Positions 1-7,813 of a stretch of DNA of 64,000 bases are shown one piece after another; positions within the stretch are counted from its first letter, which is position 1, and each line of letters starts with the position of its first letter. The notes beneath the pieces are model-generated. The model made no database searches, was not told where the DNA came from, and worked only from the letters and a program-made list of their open reading frames with translations. Position numbers and translations under genes: made by a program. The stretch comes from Streptomyces populi (lineage in GTDB: Bacteria; Actinomycetota; Actinomycetes; Streptomycetales; Streptomycetaceae), in contig NZ_KZ626879.1 of NCBI RefSeq assembly GCF_002911015.1, forward strand, positions 1-64,000, in the 5' to 3' direction.

Positions 1-1058
1 CCTCCCACGGCCAAGTCCCACAGGTTCTCCCGGGCCAGGCCCGCCCGTTCCCACGCGGCCCGCACCCGCCGCAGCGGTTCCAGCACGGGCTCGGCCGAGA
101 GCACGAACGTGCCCCAGTGCATCGGGGCCATCCGCCGCGCGCGCAGGTCGACGGCGGCCCGCACGGCCTCTTCCGGGTCGCAGTGCACGTCGCCCAGCCA
201 CCAGCGGGGGTCGTACGCGCCGATGGGCAGGAGGGCGAGGTCGATCCCCGGGTGGCGCTGCCCGATGCGGGTGAACCAGTGGCCGTATCCGGTGTCGCCC
301 GCGAAGTACACGCACCGGCCCTCGGGCGCCGTGAGGACCCAGCCGCCCCACAGGGAGCGGCAGGTGTCGGTGAGGGTGCGCCTGGACCAGTGGTGGGCGG
401 GGACGAAGTCGAAGCGGACGCCGTCGAGCCGGACCGCCTCCCACCAGTCGAGCTCGGTGACACGGGTGAACCGGCGGCGCCTGAACCAGCGTCCGAGTCC
501 GGCCGGTACGAACAACGGTGTGTCGCGCGGGAGTCGGCGCAGGGTCGGCGCGTCCAGATGGTCGTAGTGGTTGTGGCTGATGACGACCGCGTCGACCCGC
601 GGCAGCGCGCTCCAGGCCACGCCGACCGGGGTGATCCGAGTGGGGGTCCCCACGATCCGGCGGGACCAGACCGGGTCGGTGAGGACGGTGAGCCCGCCGA
701 TCCGGATCACCCAACTCGCGTGTCCCGCCCAGGAGACGGCGACCGTCCCGGCGTCCACGCCCGGCAGCGGTCCCGGCTCGAAGGGCAGCAGCGGGATGTC
801 GGCGAGCCCTTCGGCGCGCGGCCGCAGGGAGCCCTCGCGGGCGAGCCGCGTGAAGGCCCGCAGCCCCGGCAGCGGCGCGGTCAGCCGGTCCACGAAGGAC
901 CGGGGCCAGACACGCCGCTCGCCGAGCGGGCGCGGCTCGGCGAGCGGCGGGGGCGGAAGGACGGCGGGGTGCCCCCGCACCGGGGCGGCCGGAGGCGCGG
1001 GATCACCGGTGTCCCGGGGCGTCGTGCTCGTGGTGGTCGACTCGGACTGCTGCGTCAT
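1..1058 (-). CDS. MBL-fold metal-dependent hydrolase, NAPE-PLD-like (3' end outside window)
   Basis: The reading frame starts at ATG 1058 and runs off the left edge after about 352 codons, so the C-terminus is missing. Near residue 165 it carries the metal-binding motif SHNHYDHLD, preceded by a WAGHASWVIRIGG strand and followed by FAGDTGYG and APMHWGTF. These are the successive metal-ligand motifs of the UlaG/NAPE-phospholipase-D type of beta-lactamase-fold hydrolases, which act on phosphodiester or lactone substrates in the cytosol. The first 60 residues are Pro/Thr-rich and probably disordered. The start overlaps the stop of the upstream aminotransferase-like gene by an ATGA, so the two are probably translationally coupled. 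The substrate is not predictable. I saw no lysine in the visible part. Confidence 0.85.
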   Translation of the reverse strand, partial: MTQQSESTTTSTTPRDTGDPAPPAAPVRGHPAVLPPPPLAEPRPLGERRVWPRSFVDRLTAPLPGLRAFTRLAREGSLRPRAEGLADIPLLPFEPGPLPGVDAGTVAVSWAGHASWVIRIGGLTVLTDPVWSRRIVGTPTRITPVGVAWSALPRVDAVVISHNHYDHLDAPTLRRLPRDTPLFVPAGLGRWFRRRRFTRVTELDWWEAVRLDGVRFDFVPAHHWSRRTLTDTCRSLWGGWVLTAPEGRCVYFAGDTGYGHWFTRIGQRHPGIDLALLPIGAYDPRWWLGDVHCDPEEAVRAAVDLRARRMAPMHWGTFVLSAEPVLEPLRRVRAAWERAGLARENLWDLAVG

Positions 1059-2302
1059 CGAGGGGACTCCCGTCGCCGAGCGTCGTCACGGAGATCGTCG
1101 AAGACCGACTCCAGAAGGGTCAACGCGCGCTGCACATGCGGCAGTTCCAGTGGCGAGGGGGAGGCGAGCGCCTCCTCCCTCTCCTCTTCCGTGGAGCCGA
1201 GCAGCGGCCCGGTGCCGAGGCGGACCCGGAGGGCGGCGAGGTCGTCGCCGAAGCGGTGGCCGCCCGGGGCGGGCATGCCGAGCCGGGCGGAGAGCCAGTC
1301 CTCCAGGTCCTGCGCGTCACCGACGCCGTGCGCGGCGAGGGCGGAGCGGAGCGGACCGAGGTCGACGTACAGGTGTCGGCCGGCCTGCGGGGGACGCACG
1401 ACGGCCCCCGCGCCGCCCACCGCGTGGTGGACGGCCCCGGCCACGCGCGCGTGCAGGCGTACGGCGGCGGTGAGCCGGTCGGCGACCACGGCGGGCTCGT
1501 CGAGCGCGTACGCGGCCGCGGCCGCGACCGGTTCGGCGACGCGCGCGCCCAGCACGGTGAGCACGTCGAGGACGCGGGAGCGCAGCGACGCGCCCGCGTC
1601 GTTGTCGGGGAAGCGGGCGACGGCGGCCGGCCAGCCCTGCGGCAGGAAGGAGCCCGCGAGGTCGGTGATCGCCACGACGTCGTCGGGGAGCATCTCGGCG
1701 GGGCTGAGCAGCACGGTGTCCTGCGGCCGGTGCAGGGTGTCGCGCCAGGTCTCGTCGCTGACGACGTGCAGTCCCTCGCCCGCCGCGGCCTCGACGGCCT
1801 CGTGCACCACCTCGGGGGGTGCGACGGTGGCGGTCGGGTCGTCGGCGACGGACAGCAGGAGCAGCCGCGGGTCGCCGCCCTCCGCGCGGACCCTGCGGAC
1901 GGTCTCCAGGAGGGCGTAGGGGTCGGGGACACCGCCGCACTCCGCGGGCGTCGCCACGTGGAACACGGACCTGCCCAGCAGGCGTGCCTGCGGCGCCCAC
2001 CACGCGGCGCACGGGCGGGGCACGAGGAGGTCGCCGCCGAGCGCGCCGGTCAGGGCCAGCAGCAGCGCGGGGGCTCCGGGGGCGGCCGCCACCCGGTCGG
2101 GCGCGGCGCGCAGTCCGCGGCGGGTCCAGTAGCCGCCGGCGGCGTCGAGGAGAACCGGGCCGCCGCCGAAGGGCTCGGCGGCGAAGCGGTCCGCGGCGGC
2201 GGCCAGCACGGAACGGAGTTCCGGCGGCACGGGCAGGCCCTGGTCGGGCAGGGGCGGACCGTACCGGACCGGTCCGTGGCTCTCCGGGGCCGTCCGCCGC
2301 AT
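1055..2302 (-). CDS. aminotransferase class I/II-fold protein lacking the PLP lysine
   Basis: 415 residues with the layout of fold-type I aminotransferases: a helix-rich N-terminus, an alanine/leucine-rich segment where the cofactor-binding loop lies, LLLLSVADDPTATV in place of the usual NPTGTV strand, and SDETW at about residue 195, matching the conserved SDE(I/T)(Y/W). The segment that should read SK-x5-GWR reads GSFLPQGWP, with glycine where the Schiff-base lysine belongs, and the whole protein has no lysine. It therefore cannot form the internal aldimine and is best called a pseudoenzyme or a binding protein. The ATG start has a GGAGG box five bases upstream. The stop overlaps the next gene, an MBL-fold hydrolase. 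Many actinobacterial homologues are likely annotated simply as aminotransferases. Confidence 0.75.
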   Translation of the reverse strand: MRRTAPESHGPVRYGPPLPDQGLPVPPELRSVLAAAADRFAAEPFGGGPVLLDAAGGYWTRRGLRAAPDRVAAAPGAPALLLALTGALGGDLLVPRPCAAWWAPQARLLGRSVFHVATPAECGGVPDPYALLETVRRVRAEGGDPRLLLLSVADDPTATVAPPEVVHEAVEAAAGEGLHVVSDETWRDTLHRPQDTVLLSPAEMLPDDVVAITDLAGSFLPQGWPAAVARFPDNDAGASLRSRVLDVLTVLGARVAEPVAAAAAYALDEPAVVADRLTAAVRLHARVAGAVHHAVGGAGAVVRPPQAGRHLYVDLGPLRSALAAHGVGDAQDLEDWLSARLGMPAPGGHRFGDDLAALRVRLGTGPLLGSTEEEREEALASPSPLELPHVQRALTLLESVFDDLRDDARRRESPR

Positions 2303-2508
2303 GTCTGCCTCCGCACCGTGGATACCGCCGTTCCCCGTTCCGGAGCCCGCCCGCCCGTACGGTTCCGGTCTCTTCGTCCCCTCGTCCAGCTCACCGGGCG
2401 CTGCCCGCGGGTCCGTGCCGTGAGCCGCTCAGCACCCAGAGGCGTGCCGCCCCGGGCGTGTCCTCACGTGTGTGCCCGTCACCTCGTCGGCCGCCGTGCC
2501 GTCCACCG
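2303..2508. other. intergenic spacer
   Basis: About 200 bases between two minus-strand genes. It holds the GGAGG ribosome-binding site of the aminotransferase-like gene next to 2302. I see no convincing promoter, hairpin or short gene. Confidence 0.4.
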
Positions 2509-3618
2509 TCACCGTGCCGTCCTCCCGGCCGCGTAACGTCGCCTGCGCAGTCTGTGCAGCCGGTGCGCCGCCGCGCCCAGGGCCCCGGTGATCAGCACTC
2601 CGCCGGCGACCAGGGCCGGCACGGAGTCGGTGAACACACCGCCCTCGCCGGCCCGTACGCCCCGCTGGACGGTGGGCGGGCGCCCGCCCGCGAGGTGGTC
2701 GGGGCCGATCCCGCCGTCGGGACCGTGCGTCGCCGTGACACCCCGGGCCACGGCGTACGAGGCCGTCCACTGCTTCCCGTGACCGCCGGGGGGTGCGGGA
2801 CAGACGCCGCCGACGTTCCAGCGCCCGTCGGCGCCCCCGGTGCCGGGGTCCGCCCGGTCCGGGCCCACCGTGCCGGGAGCCGCGGTGTCGGGGCCCAGCG
2901 TGTCGGGAACCGTCTCCGGGCCGACCGTGTCGGGAACCGTGTCCGGGCCGACCGTGTCGGGGCCCAGCGTGTCGGGAACCGTGTCCGGGCCCAGCGTGTC
3001 GGGGCCCAGCGTGTCGGGAACCGTCTCGGGACCCACTCCATCGGGGCCCACGGTGTCCGGACCGACCGCGTTCGGACCCGCGGTGCCGGCGGTCTGCGGG
3101 ACCGGGACCGCGGGATCGCCGCCGCCGGAAGCGGGGGCCGGGGCATCGGGACCCAGGGTGTCCGGGCCCCCGGACCCGGGGACCGCCGCCGCCGCGCCCG
3201 CGCCGTCGGGATTCTTCGCGTCGGAAGCGTCCGCGGCCCCCGGACCGTCGGCGCCGCGCCCTGTGGCGGCTCCCTGCGTGGCGGAGTACGCGGCCTGGTC
3301 GGGAGCCGTGCCGGGCTCGCCGGACGAGACGTGGGCGGTGCCGCTGTAGGAGGCCGCGCCCGCGGCGCCCGGGTCGGCGCCCTCGACGCGGTGCAGCTGG
3401 ACCCTGCCCTCCTGGAACCCCTGGGAGCTGGCGTCGATGGAGTCGGGCAGGGTCCCCCCGGTCTCCTCGCAGCTGACCGTGACGGTGACGGTGCCGCCCG
3501 GCTCGACGGAGCCCGGACTGACCTCCGCGGCCGGATCCGCGAACGCGCCCGACGCGGCGGCGCCGAGGGCGGCGCCGGCCAGGGCGGTGGCGTACAGGGC
3601 ACGGGCGGTACGGCGCAT
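2509..3618 (-). CDS. secreted, membrane-anchored protein with a GPDT/VPDT repeat stalk
   Basis: 369 residues from ATG 3618, which has AAGGAG nine bases upstream; longer upstream starts are Arg-rich and unsupported. Order of parts: signal peptide (RRTAR plus a hydrophobic stretch ending ASGAFADP, residues 1-27), a small beta-rich domain with EVSPGSVEPGGTVTVTVSC to about residue 100, a low-complexity region from about 105 to 285 dominated by GPDTV, GPDTL and VPDTL units, a short Cys/Trp segment, and a C-terminal hydrophobic helix (ALVAGGVLITGALGAA) followed by an Arg-rich tail. That is a wall-spanning stalk held by a C-terminal membrane anchor; no LPxTG sorting motif is present. Ligand or function is unknown. 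The DNA of the repeat is itself repetitive and prone to copy-number change. Confidence 0.75.
   Translation of the reverse strand: MRRTARALYATALAGAALGAAASGAFADPAAEVSPGSVEPGGTVTVTVSCEETGGTLPDSIDASSQGFQEGRVQLHRVEGADPGAAGAASYSGTAHVSSGEPGTAPDQAAYSATQGAATGRGADGPGAADASDAKNPDGAGAAAAVPGSGGPDTLGPDAPAPASGGGDPAVPVPQTAGTAGPNAVGPDTVGPDGVGPETVPDTLGPDTLGPDTVPDTLGPDTVGPDTVPDTVGPETVPDTLGPDTAAPGTVGPDRADPGTGGADGRWNVGGVCPAPPGGHGKQWTASYAVARGVTATHGPDGGIGPDHLAGGRPPTVQRGVRAGEGGVFTDSVPALVAGGVLITGALGAAAHRLHRLRRRRYAAGRTAR
2836..3100 (-). repeat. tandem 15-27 base repeats encoding GPDTx/VPDTx units
   Basis: On the plus strand the phrases gtgtcgggaaccgt and gtgtcggggcccag recur about ten times, giving a degenerate coding array in the stalk of the secreted protein. 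Unit lengths are multiples of three (15 or 12 bases), so expansion or contraction keeps the frame. Confidence 0.8.
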
Positions 3619-4072
3619 GAGCGGGGCTCCTTCGGCGGGGCTTGCGGTCCGAGGGCCACGGCCGTCGTGCCCCTCGGGGCCATCAGAGCCCGCCGTACCG
3701 CCGGGCGCGAACGGCCGGGCACCATTCGCGGGAAAGCGGGGGCCCGAGCGGGTGACATCGCCACCGCACGGCACCGGTCCCCCGCGACCTGGACACACCC
3801 GCGGCCACCGCCCGCACGCCACCCGCGGCCGGATGCCCTGGGGGACCCGCCGTACCGGCCGTACGGCGCCCCGCGCGCGGCCCGCGGGAGAGCCGCCCCC
3901 GCAGGAGCCGCGACCACGGAACCGCCCGGATGCCCGGACGACGGCCGCTCCGCGGCGCCGGGCGGGTGCCGCCTCCAGGGCGGTCCGCCGATGGACCTGA
4001 TGCCACGTCACACCACCGTGACGGCACCGTCGGCGGCCCGGTCCGGCCCGGCCCGGCCCGATCCGATCCGCC
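3619..4072. other. intergenic region without a supported gene
   Basis: About 450 bases between the start of the stalk protein and the end of the sigma-factor gene. Next to 3618 lies the AAGGAG ribosome-binding site. Open frames here are arginine-rich shadows of GC-rich DNA without a Shine-Dalgarno sequence. A short GC-rich imperfect inverted repeat (GTCAC six bases GTGAC, around 4007-4022) sits downstream of the sigma gene and might help termination. I see nothing else. Confidence 0.4.
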
Positions 4073-4867
4073 CTAGGCCGCGTCGCGCATGATCTGGTCG
4101 CGCAGCCGGGTGCAGCAGCGGCTGATGAGGCGGGAGACGTGCATCTGGGAGATGCCCAGTTCGTCGGCGATGCGGCTCTGGGTCATGTCGTCGAAGAAGC
4201 GCATGTAGAGGATGGCGCGTTCCCTCTCGGGCAGGGCCTGGAGCCGGGGCTTGACGGCCTCGCGGTCGATGACGGTGTCGAGGGCCGGATCGGGTGAACC
4301 GAGGCCGTCGCCGAGGGAGTAGCCGTCCTCGCCGCCCGGCAGTTCGGCGTCGAGGGAGAGCGCGGTGAAGCTCTCCAGGGCCTCCAGACCCGTCCGGACG
4401 TCCTCCTCGCTCATGCCGGCGTGCTCGGCGAGCTCGGTGACCGTGGGCCGGCGGCCCGGGATGGTCTGCGACAGGTCCTGGCCGGCGAACCGGACCCGAT
4501 TGCGCAGTTCCTGGACCCGGCGCGGCACGTGCAGGGTCCACATGTGGTCGCGGAAGTGGCGCTTGATCTCGCCGGTTATCGTCGGCACGGCGTAGCTCTC
4601 GAAGGCGTTGCCGAGCTCGGGGTCGTAGCGGTCGACGGCCTTGACCAGCCCGAGCGCCGCGACCTGGCGCAGGTCCTCGTGGCTCTCGCCACGGCTGCGG
4701 AAGCGGCCCGCGAGCCGTTCGGCCATCGGCAGCCAGGACTCGACGATCTCCGCGCGGAGCGCGTCGCGCTCCTGCCCCGGGGGGAGTGCGTCGAGCCTGC
4801 GGAACGCCTCCGCGGTGTCGGGGGCGTCGTCGTGCGGATGGTGCGTCGCGCTCGCTCGGGTTCGCAT
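4073..4867 (-). CDS. RNA polymerase sigma factor, SigB/SigF/SigG subfamily
   Basis: 264 residues. Region 2 contains ERLAGRFRSRGESHEDLRQVA followed by GLVKAVDRYDPELGNAFESYA (2.1-2.3). Region 3 has VPRRVQELRNRV and PTVTELAEHAGMS. Region 4.2 ends with SRIADELGISQMHVSRL, the -35 recognition helix. This is a group 3 stress or sporulation-type sigma factor; streptomycetes carry about nine such paralogues, so no single gene name is safe. ATG 4867 is preceded by AAGGGAG at a rather long 12-base spacing. ATG 4912 (MTVHH) is an alternative with a poorer site. No anti-sigma or anti-anti-sigma gene is adjacent, so its partner-switching control must be encoded elsewhere. Confidence 0.92.
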   Translation of the reverse strand: MRTRASATHHPHDDAPDTAEAFRRLDALPPGQERDALRAEIVESWLPMAERLAGRFRSRGESHEDLRQVAALGLVKAVDRYDPELGNAFESYAVPTITGEIKRHFRDHMWTLHVPRRVQELRNRVRFAGQDLSQTIPGRRPTVTELAEHAGMSEEDVRTGLEALESFTALSLDAELPGGEDGYSLGDGLGSPDPALDTVIDREAVKPRLQALPERERAILYMRFFDDMTQSRIADELGISQMHVSRLISRCCTRLRDQIMRDAA

Positions 4868-5356
4868 GATGCGTCGCAACTCCCTTGATGATGCCGTGTG
4901 ATGGACAGTCATCGTGGGAACGCACCCGTGCGCCGGACGAGTACACCCATGGCGCGGATCACCGCTCCCACGGACGTGCCTCCTGTCCGAAGCACTGCAA
5001 CTGCGTCTGCCCCGCGCCATGCGGGGCAAACACCGCTCGATTGTCCCTCGAGCCGGGCTTCCCGTTCTCCCGGGGTCCGGGAGAACGGGTTCTTCCCCCG
5101 CGCCGGGCTCCCCGAGAGCCGGGTCCCGCGGGCCGGACCCTGTCCGTGGCGCACCGCGAAACCCGGCTCAGGAGTACTCCGCCGGGCCTCCCGGGCCAGA
5201 CCTTCGCCGTTCCGGGCGGGTTGCCCGCACGCGCGCCGACGCCCCCGTCCGGGTTTCTCCGGGAAGGAGCAGGGGTTCGGTTTCCACCGGGTGGATCCGG
5301 GCCCGCGGTGAGCGGCGGCCCGGGAGTCGGCGGGCCCCGCGGAATCGTCCGCAGGC
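4868..5356. other. intergenic region containing one strong hairpin
   Basis: About 490 bases upstream of the sigma factor and downstream of the FG-GAP gene, so it should hold the sigma promoter and the FG-GAP terminator. Apart from the perfect hairpin at 5061-5089 I cannot identify a convincing promoter; the rest is GC-rich sequence with short, coding-unlike frames. Confidence 0.4.
5061..5089. terminator. perfect 13-bp inverted repeat with a 3-base loop
   Basis: Left arm cccgttctcccgg, loop ggt, right arm ccgggagaacggg, with no mismatch. On the plus strand it is followed by ttcttcccc. Both neighbours are on the minus strand, and the hairpin lies 270 bases past the FG-GAP stop and 190 bases before the sigma start. 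It could be a late terminator or a structured part of the sigma leader. Confidence 0.55.
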
Positions 5357-6826
5357 TTACGGGATCAGCTGGTTCGGTCCGTTGTCGCCGGCCAGGTTCA
5401 TCCCGAACTGCGCCTTCGTCGCGGGCGCCCCCAGGTCCACCGGGTTCTCGGCGAAGGCCTTGGCGGCGGTCAGGCCGGACGCCGTGCCGCGGAGCAGCCA
5501 CACGGCGCCGCCGTTCACGATCGTGCCCAGGTCCTCCCCCGGCGCGCCCGTGGTCAGGTCCGCCTTCCCGTCGCCCGTGACGTCCAGCAGTCGCAGCGAC
5601 CCGCCGAAGAGGTCACCCTTCTCCGCCGCCCCCGGCACACCGGCGGTGTCCTGGTGGAACGCCTGCGCGCCCGTGCCGGTGAGCCCGCCCCTGCCGCCCT
5701 TGAGCAGCACCACCGAGCCGGCCTTCGTCACCGAGCCGATGGCCTCGCCCGGAACACCCACGGCCAGATCCGCGTAGCCGTCGCCGTTCACGTCGCCCGC
5801 GCTCAGCCGCGCCCCGAAGCGGTCGTTCTTCTCGCTCACGCCGGGCACACTCGCGGTGTCCTGGGTGATCGTCTTCGTACGGGTCGTGCCGGGCCCGGCC
5901 GCCGAGCCGTAGTAGATCTTGATCGTCCCCGAGTCGTACTGCATCCCCTCCGTGTCGCCGTTCGGGTAGACCCGGGTGGCGAGATCGGCGTACCCGTCCT
6001 TGTCGAAGTCGCCGACGGCGGTGGTGTTCGCGGAGTTCATCCGCCGGGGGACCGTGGACAGACCCTGTGGCGTGCCGAGCCACAGCTTGCCGCCCTCGGC
6101 ATGGTTCTCGTAGACGTAGAAGGTGGCCAGGTCGTCGATGCCGTCGCCGTTGAAGTCACCCGCGGCGGTGGTGCACATCGTGTTGTCGGTGCTGAACGCG
6201 TTCAGCTGCTGGTCGCGCGCCGGTTCCCCGTTCCGGCCGAACGGGCCGTAGAGCACTCCGCGGAGGTCGTAGTCCTCGGCGTTGCGCAGGAACAGGTCCA
6301 CGTGCCCGTCGCCGTCGAAGTCGCCCGCGGTGATGTTCTCGCCGACGAACGCGTTCACGGGTGCGAGAACGGTGGCCGCGCCCGTTCCGGAGACGCCCTT
6401 CGAACTGCCCCAGAGGACGATCACCGAACCGCTGACGTTGTTCGCCGGCTGGTACTCGTTCGTCGCCACGGCCAGGTCGGTGAAGCCGTCGCCGTCCAGG
6501 TCGCGGGGGATCAACGCGTAGCCGAAGCCGTGGTTGTCACCGGAGGTGCCGGGCACGCCCGGGGTGTCCTGGGTGATGACCACGGTACGGCCCGGACCGT
6601 TCGCGGAGCCGTAGCTGATCGCGACGTAGCCCGCCCACGTGTGTCCGGCCACGGTGGCGGCGGGGGCGGCGACGGCGACATCCTGGTGGCCGTCGCCGTC
6701 GAAGTCCTCCCGCACGGCGGTGGTGCCCTCCGTCGCGGACGCCGTCCCCCCGGCGAGCGGCACGGTGAACGCCCCTATCAGCGCGGCGGCTGCTGCTGCG
6801 GTGACGGCCGGTCTGCGGATGCCCAC
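5357..6826 (-). CDS. secreted FG-GAP (integrin-alpha-like) seven-bladed beta-propeller protein
   Basis: 489 residues with a Sec signal peptide (RRPAVTAAAAAALIGAFTV ... ASA, cleavage near residue 31). The mature chain is a repeat of about 60-residue blades. Each holds a calcium-binding loop of the type DxDGDGxxD; seven such loops are visible (DFDGDGHQD, DLDGDGFTD, DFDGDGHVD, DFNGDGIDD, DFDKDGYAD, DVNGDGYAD, DVTGDGKAD), just enough to close one propeller. No catalytic domain is attached, so binding or scaffold use outside the cell is likely. The start is GTG 6826, four bases after AAGGAGG. The gene stands alone. Confidence 0.9.
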   Translation of the reverse strand: MGIRRPAVTAAAAAALIGAFTVPLAGGTASATEGTTAVREDFDGDGHQDVAVAAPAATVAGHTWAGYVAISYGSANGPGRTVVITQDTPGVPGTSGDNHGFGYALIPRDLDGDGFTDLAVATNEYQPANNVSGSVIVLWGSSKGVSGTGAATVLAPVNAFVGENITAGDFDGDGHVDLFLRNAEDYDLRGVLYGPFGRNGEPARDQQLNAFSTDNTMCTTAAGDFNGDGIDDLATFYVYENHAEGGKLWLGTPQGLSTVPRRMNSANTTAVGDFDKDGYADLATRVYPNGDTEGMQYDSGTIKIYYGSAAGPGTTRTKTITQDTASVPGVSEKNDRFGARLSAGDVNGDGYADLAVGVPGEAIGSVTKAGSVVLLKGGRGGLTGTGAQAFHQDTAGVPGAAEKGDLFGGSLRLLDVTGDGKADLTTGAPGEDLGTIVNGGAVWLLRGTASGLTAAKAFAENPVDLGAPATKAQFGMNLAGDNGPNQLIP

Positions 6827-7135
6827 GGTTCCTCCTTGTGGCGCGGGCGGTCGCGGACGGTGCGGGGCCGCGAGCGCGCGCGAGTGAGTTTCACCGGGAA
6901 GACATCCGTCAACGGTCGATGGTTGTGCGATGAACAGCGGGCGAACGCTCCGTACGACGCCACGGGCCCGCGCCCTTCCGGGTGCGGGCCGGCCGGGGTT
7001 CCCCGCCCCCGCGTCCGGGGCGGTCGACGGAACGCGCGGCGTGCGGCGCCGTGAGGACCTGGGCGGCGGGAGACGCCGGGGCCGGTCCCGGCGGTCGGTC
7101 CGCCGCGGCCCCTGCCCGTACGGTGACGCGCGTCG
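6827..7135. other. intergenic region with a possible promoter for the FG-GAP gene
   Basis: About 310 bases. Reading on the minus strand, TTGACG (6912-6907) is followed after 18 bases by CTCACT (6888-6883), a weak match to a housekeeping promoter pointing at the FG-GAP gene. Frames in the rest are GC-rich shadows with no coding signal. Confidence 0.3.
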
Positions 7136-7402
7136 TCAGGGCCTGCGGCCGACCGGGCACAGCGGTTTCGTCCGCGCGTCGCCGGCCGGGCCGACGGTGT
7201 CGCCGTCCCGGACAGGCGCGGGCACCCGGGCCTGCTCGGCGGCGAGGTGGCCGACGAGGTCGCGCACGCTCCACCCGGTGCACGGCGTGGGGGCGTCCCA
7301 CCGGTCGTCACGGATCGCGTGGACGCGTCGGCCGGACAGTTCGAGGGCCGCGGCCTGCCGGGCCGGCATCGGACGCGTGGTGACCGGGTCCGGGCCGGTC
7401 AC
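7136..7402 (-). pseudogene. N-terminal fragment of a maleylpyruvate-isomerase/DinB-like (MDMPI_N) protein
   Basis: The 88-codon frame reads LELSGRRVHAIRDDRWDAPTPCTGWSVRDLVGHLAAEQ, the typical first helices of mycothiol-dependent maleylpyruvate isomerase N-terminal domain proteins (DinB-like four-helix bundle, usually about 190-200 residues). After GDTVG the family pattern stops and the frame closes with Arg/Pro-rich residues. Neither of the other minus-strand frames resumes the domain, so this is a truncation and not a simple frameshift. Its GTG start overlaps the stop of the DUF6158 gene (GTGA), so it may still be translated. The metal-binding C-terminal histidine of the bundle is absent. 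Any remaining role is unknown. Confidence 0.55.
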
Positions 7403-7641
7403 GCAGGCGGCACCCCCGCGGGTCCGCGCTCCCGGGCCCCCTCACGCGTACGGCCCGCGGAGACGGGCCGGCGGGGATGGCGGCGCAGATACTCGCCCTC
7501 CAGCTGGGCCATGCGCACGTTGTGGGTGTGCAGCGCGTCGTTCGAACCGTGCAGCAACGTGTCGTGGCGGGTGCGGTGGATGGCCTCCAGCTCTTTCATC
7601 AACTGCTGGTCGTCCAGCCGGTCCGGTTCGACTCCGGTCAT
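7399..7641 (-). CDS. small DUF6158-type protein
   Basis: About 80 residues from ATG 7641. The conserved core is DDQQLMKELEAIHRTRHDT followed by LLHGSNDALHTHNVRMAQLEGEYLRRHP, a charged, helical sequence I recognise as the small streptomycete DUF6158 family. The function is unknown. The C-terminal 25 residues are basic and poorly conserved in style. The ribosome-binding site is weak (GGGGT). An in-frame upstream start at 7764 would add an Arg-rich segment without a better site. The stop overlaps the start of the MDMPI fragment. Confidence 0.7.
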   Translation of the reverse strand: MTGVEPDRLDDQQLMKELEAIHRTRHDTLLHGSNDALHTHNVRMAQLEGEYLRRHPRRPVSAGRTREGARERGPAGVPPA

Positions 7642-7813
7642 GGTGCTACCCCGCTCGTCGTGGCCGTCGGTGCGGTCCGGGCGCCGACCCGGGCAAACGG
7701 TGCCCCGAGCGGCGTCCGGGAGGGAGCCATGGATTGAGACCTTCTCCCTCCACTCTACGAACATCCGGGGTGCCGGGCCTCTCCGGGACGAGTCCGCCGC
7801 CCCTACGGCCCGC

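Noticed and set aside
117..1919. Plus-strand 600-codon frame
   Set aside because: Antisense to the MBL-fold and aminotransferase-like genes, which carry clear family motifs on the minus strand.
5077..5092. GAACGGGTTC as a second LexA box
   Set aside because: The half-sites are two bases apart instead of four, and the sequence is simply one arm of the hairpin.
7136..7311. Frameshift repair of the MDMPI fragment
   Set aside because: Neither alternative minus-strand frame continues the MDMPI family pattern, so it is a truncation and not a single-base frameshift.
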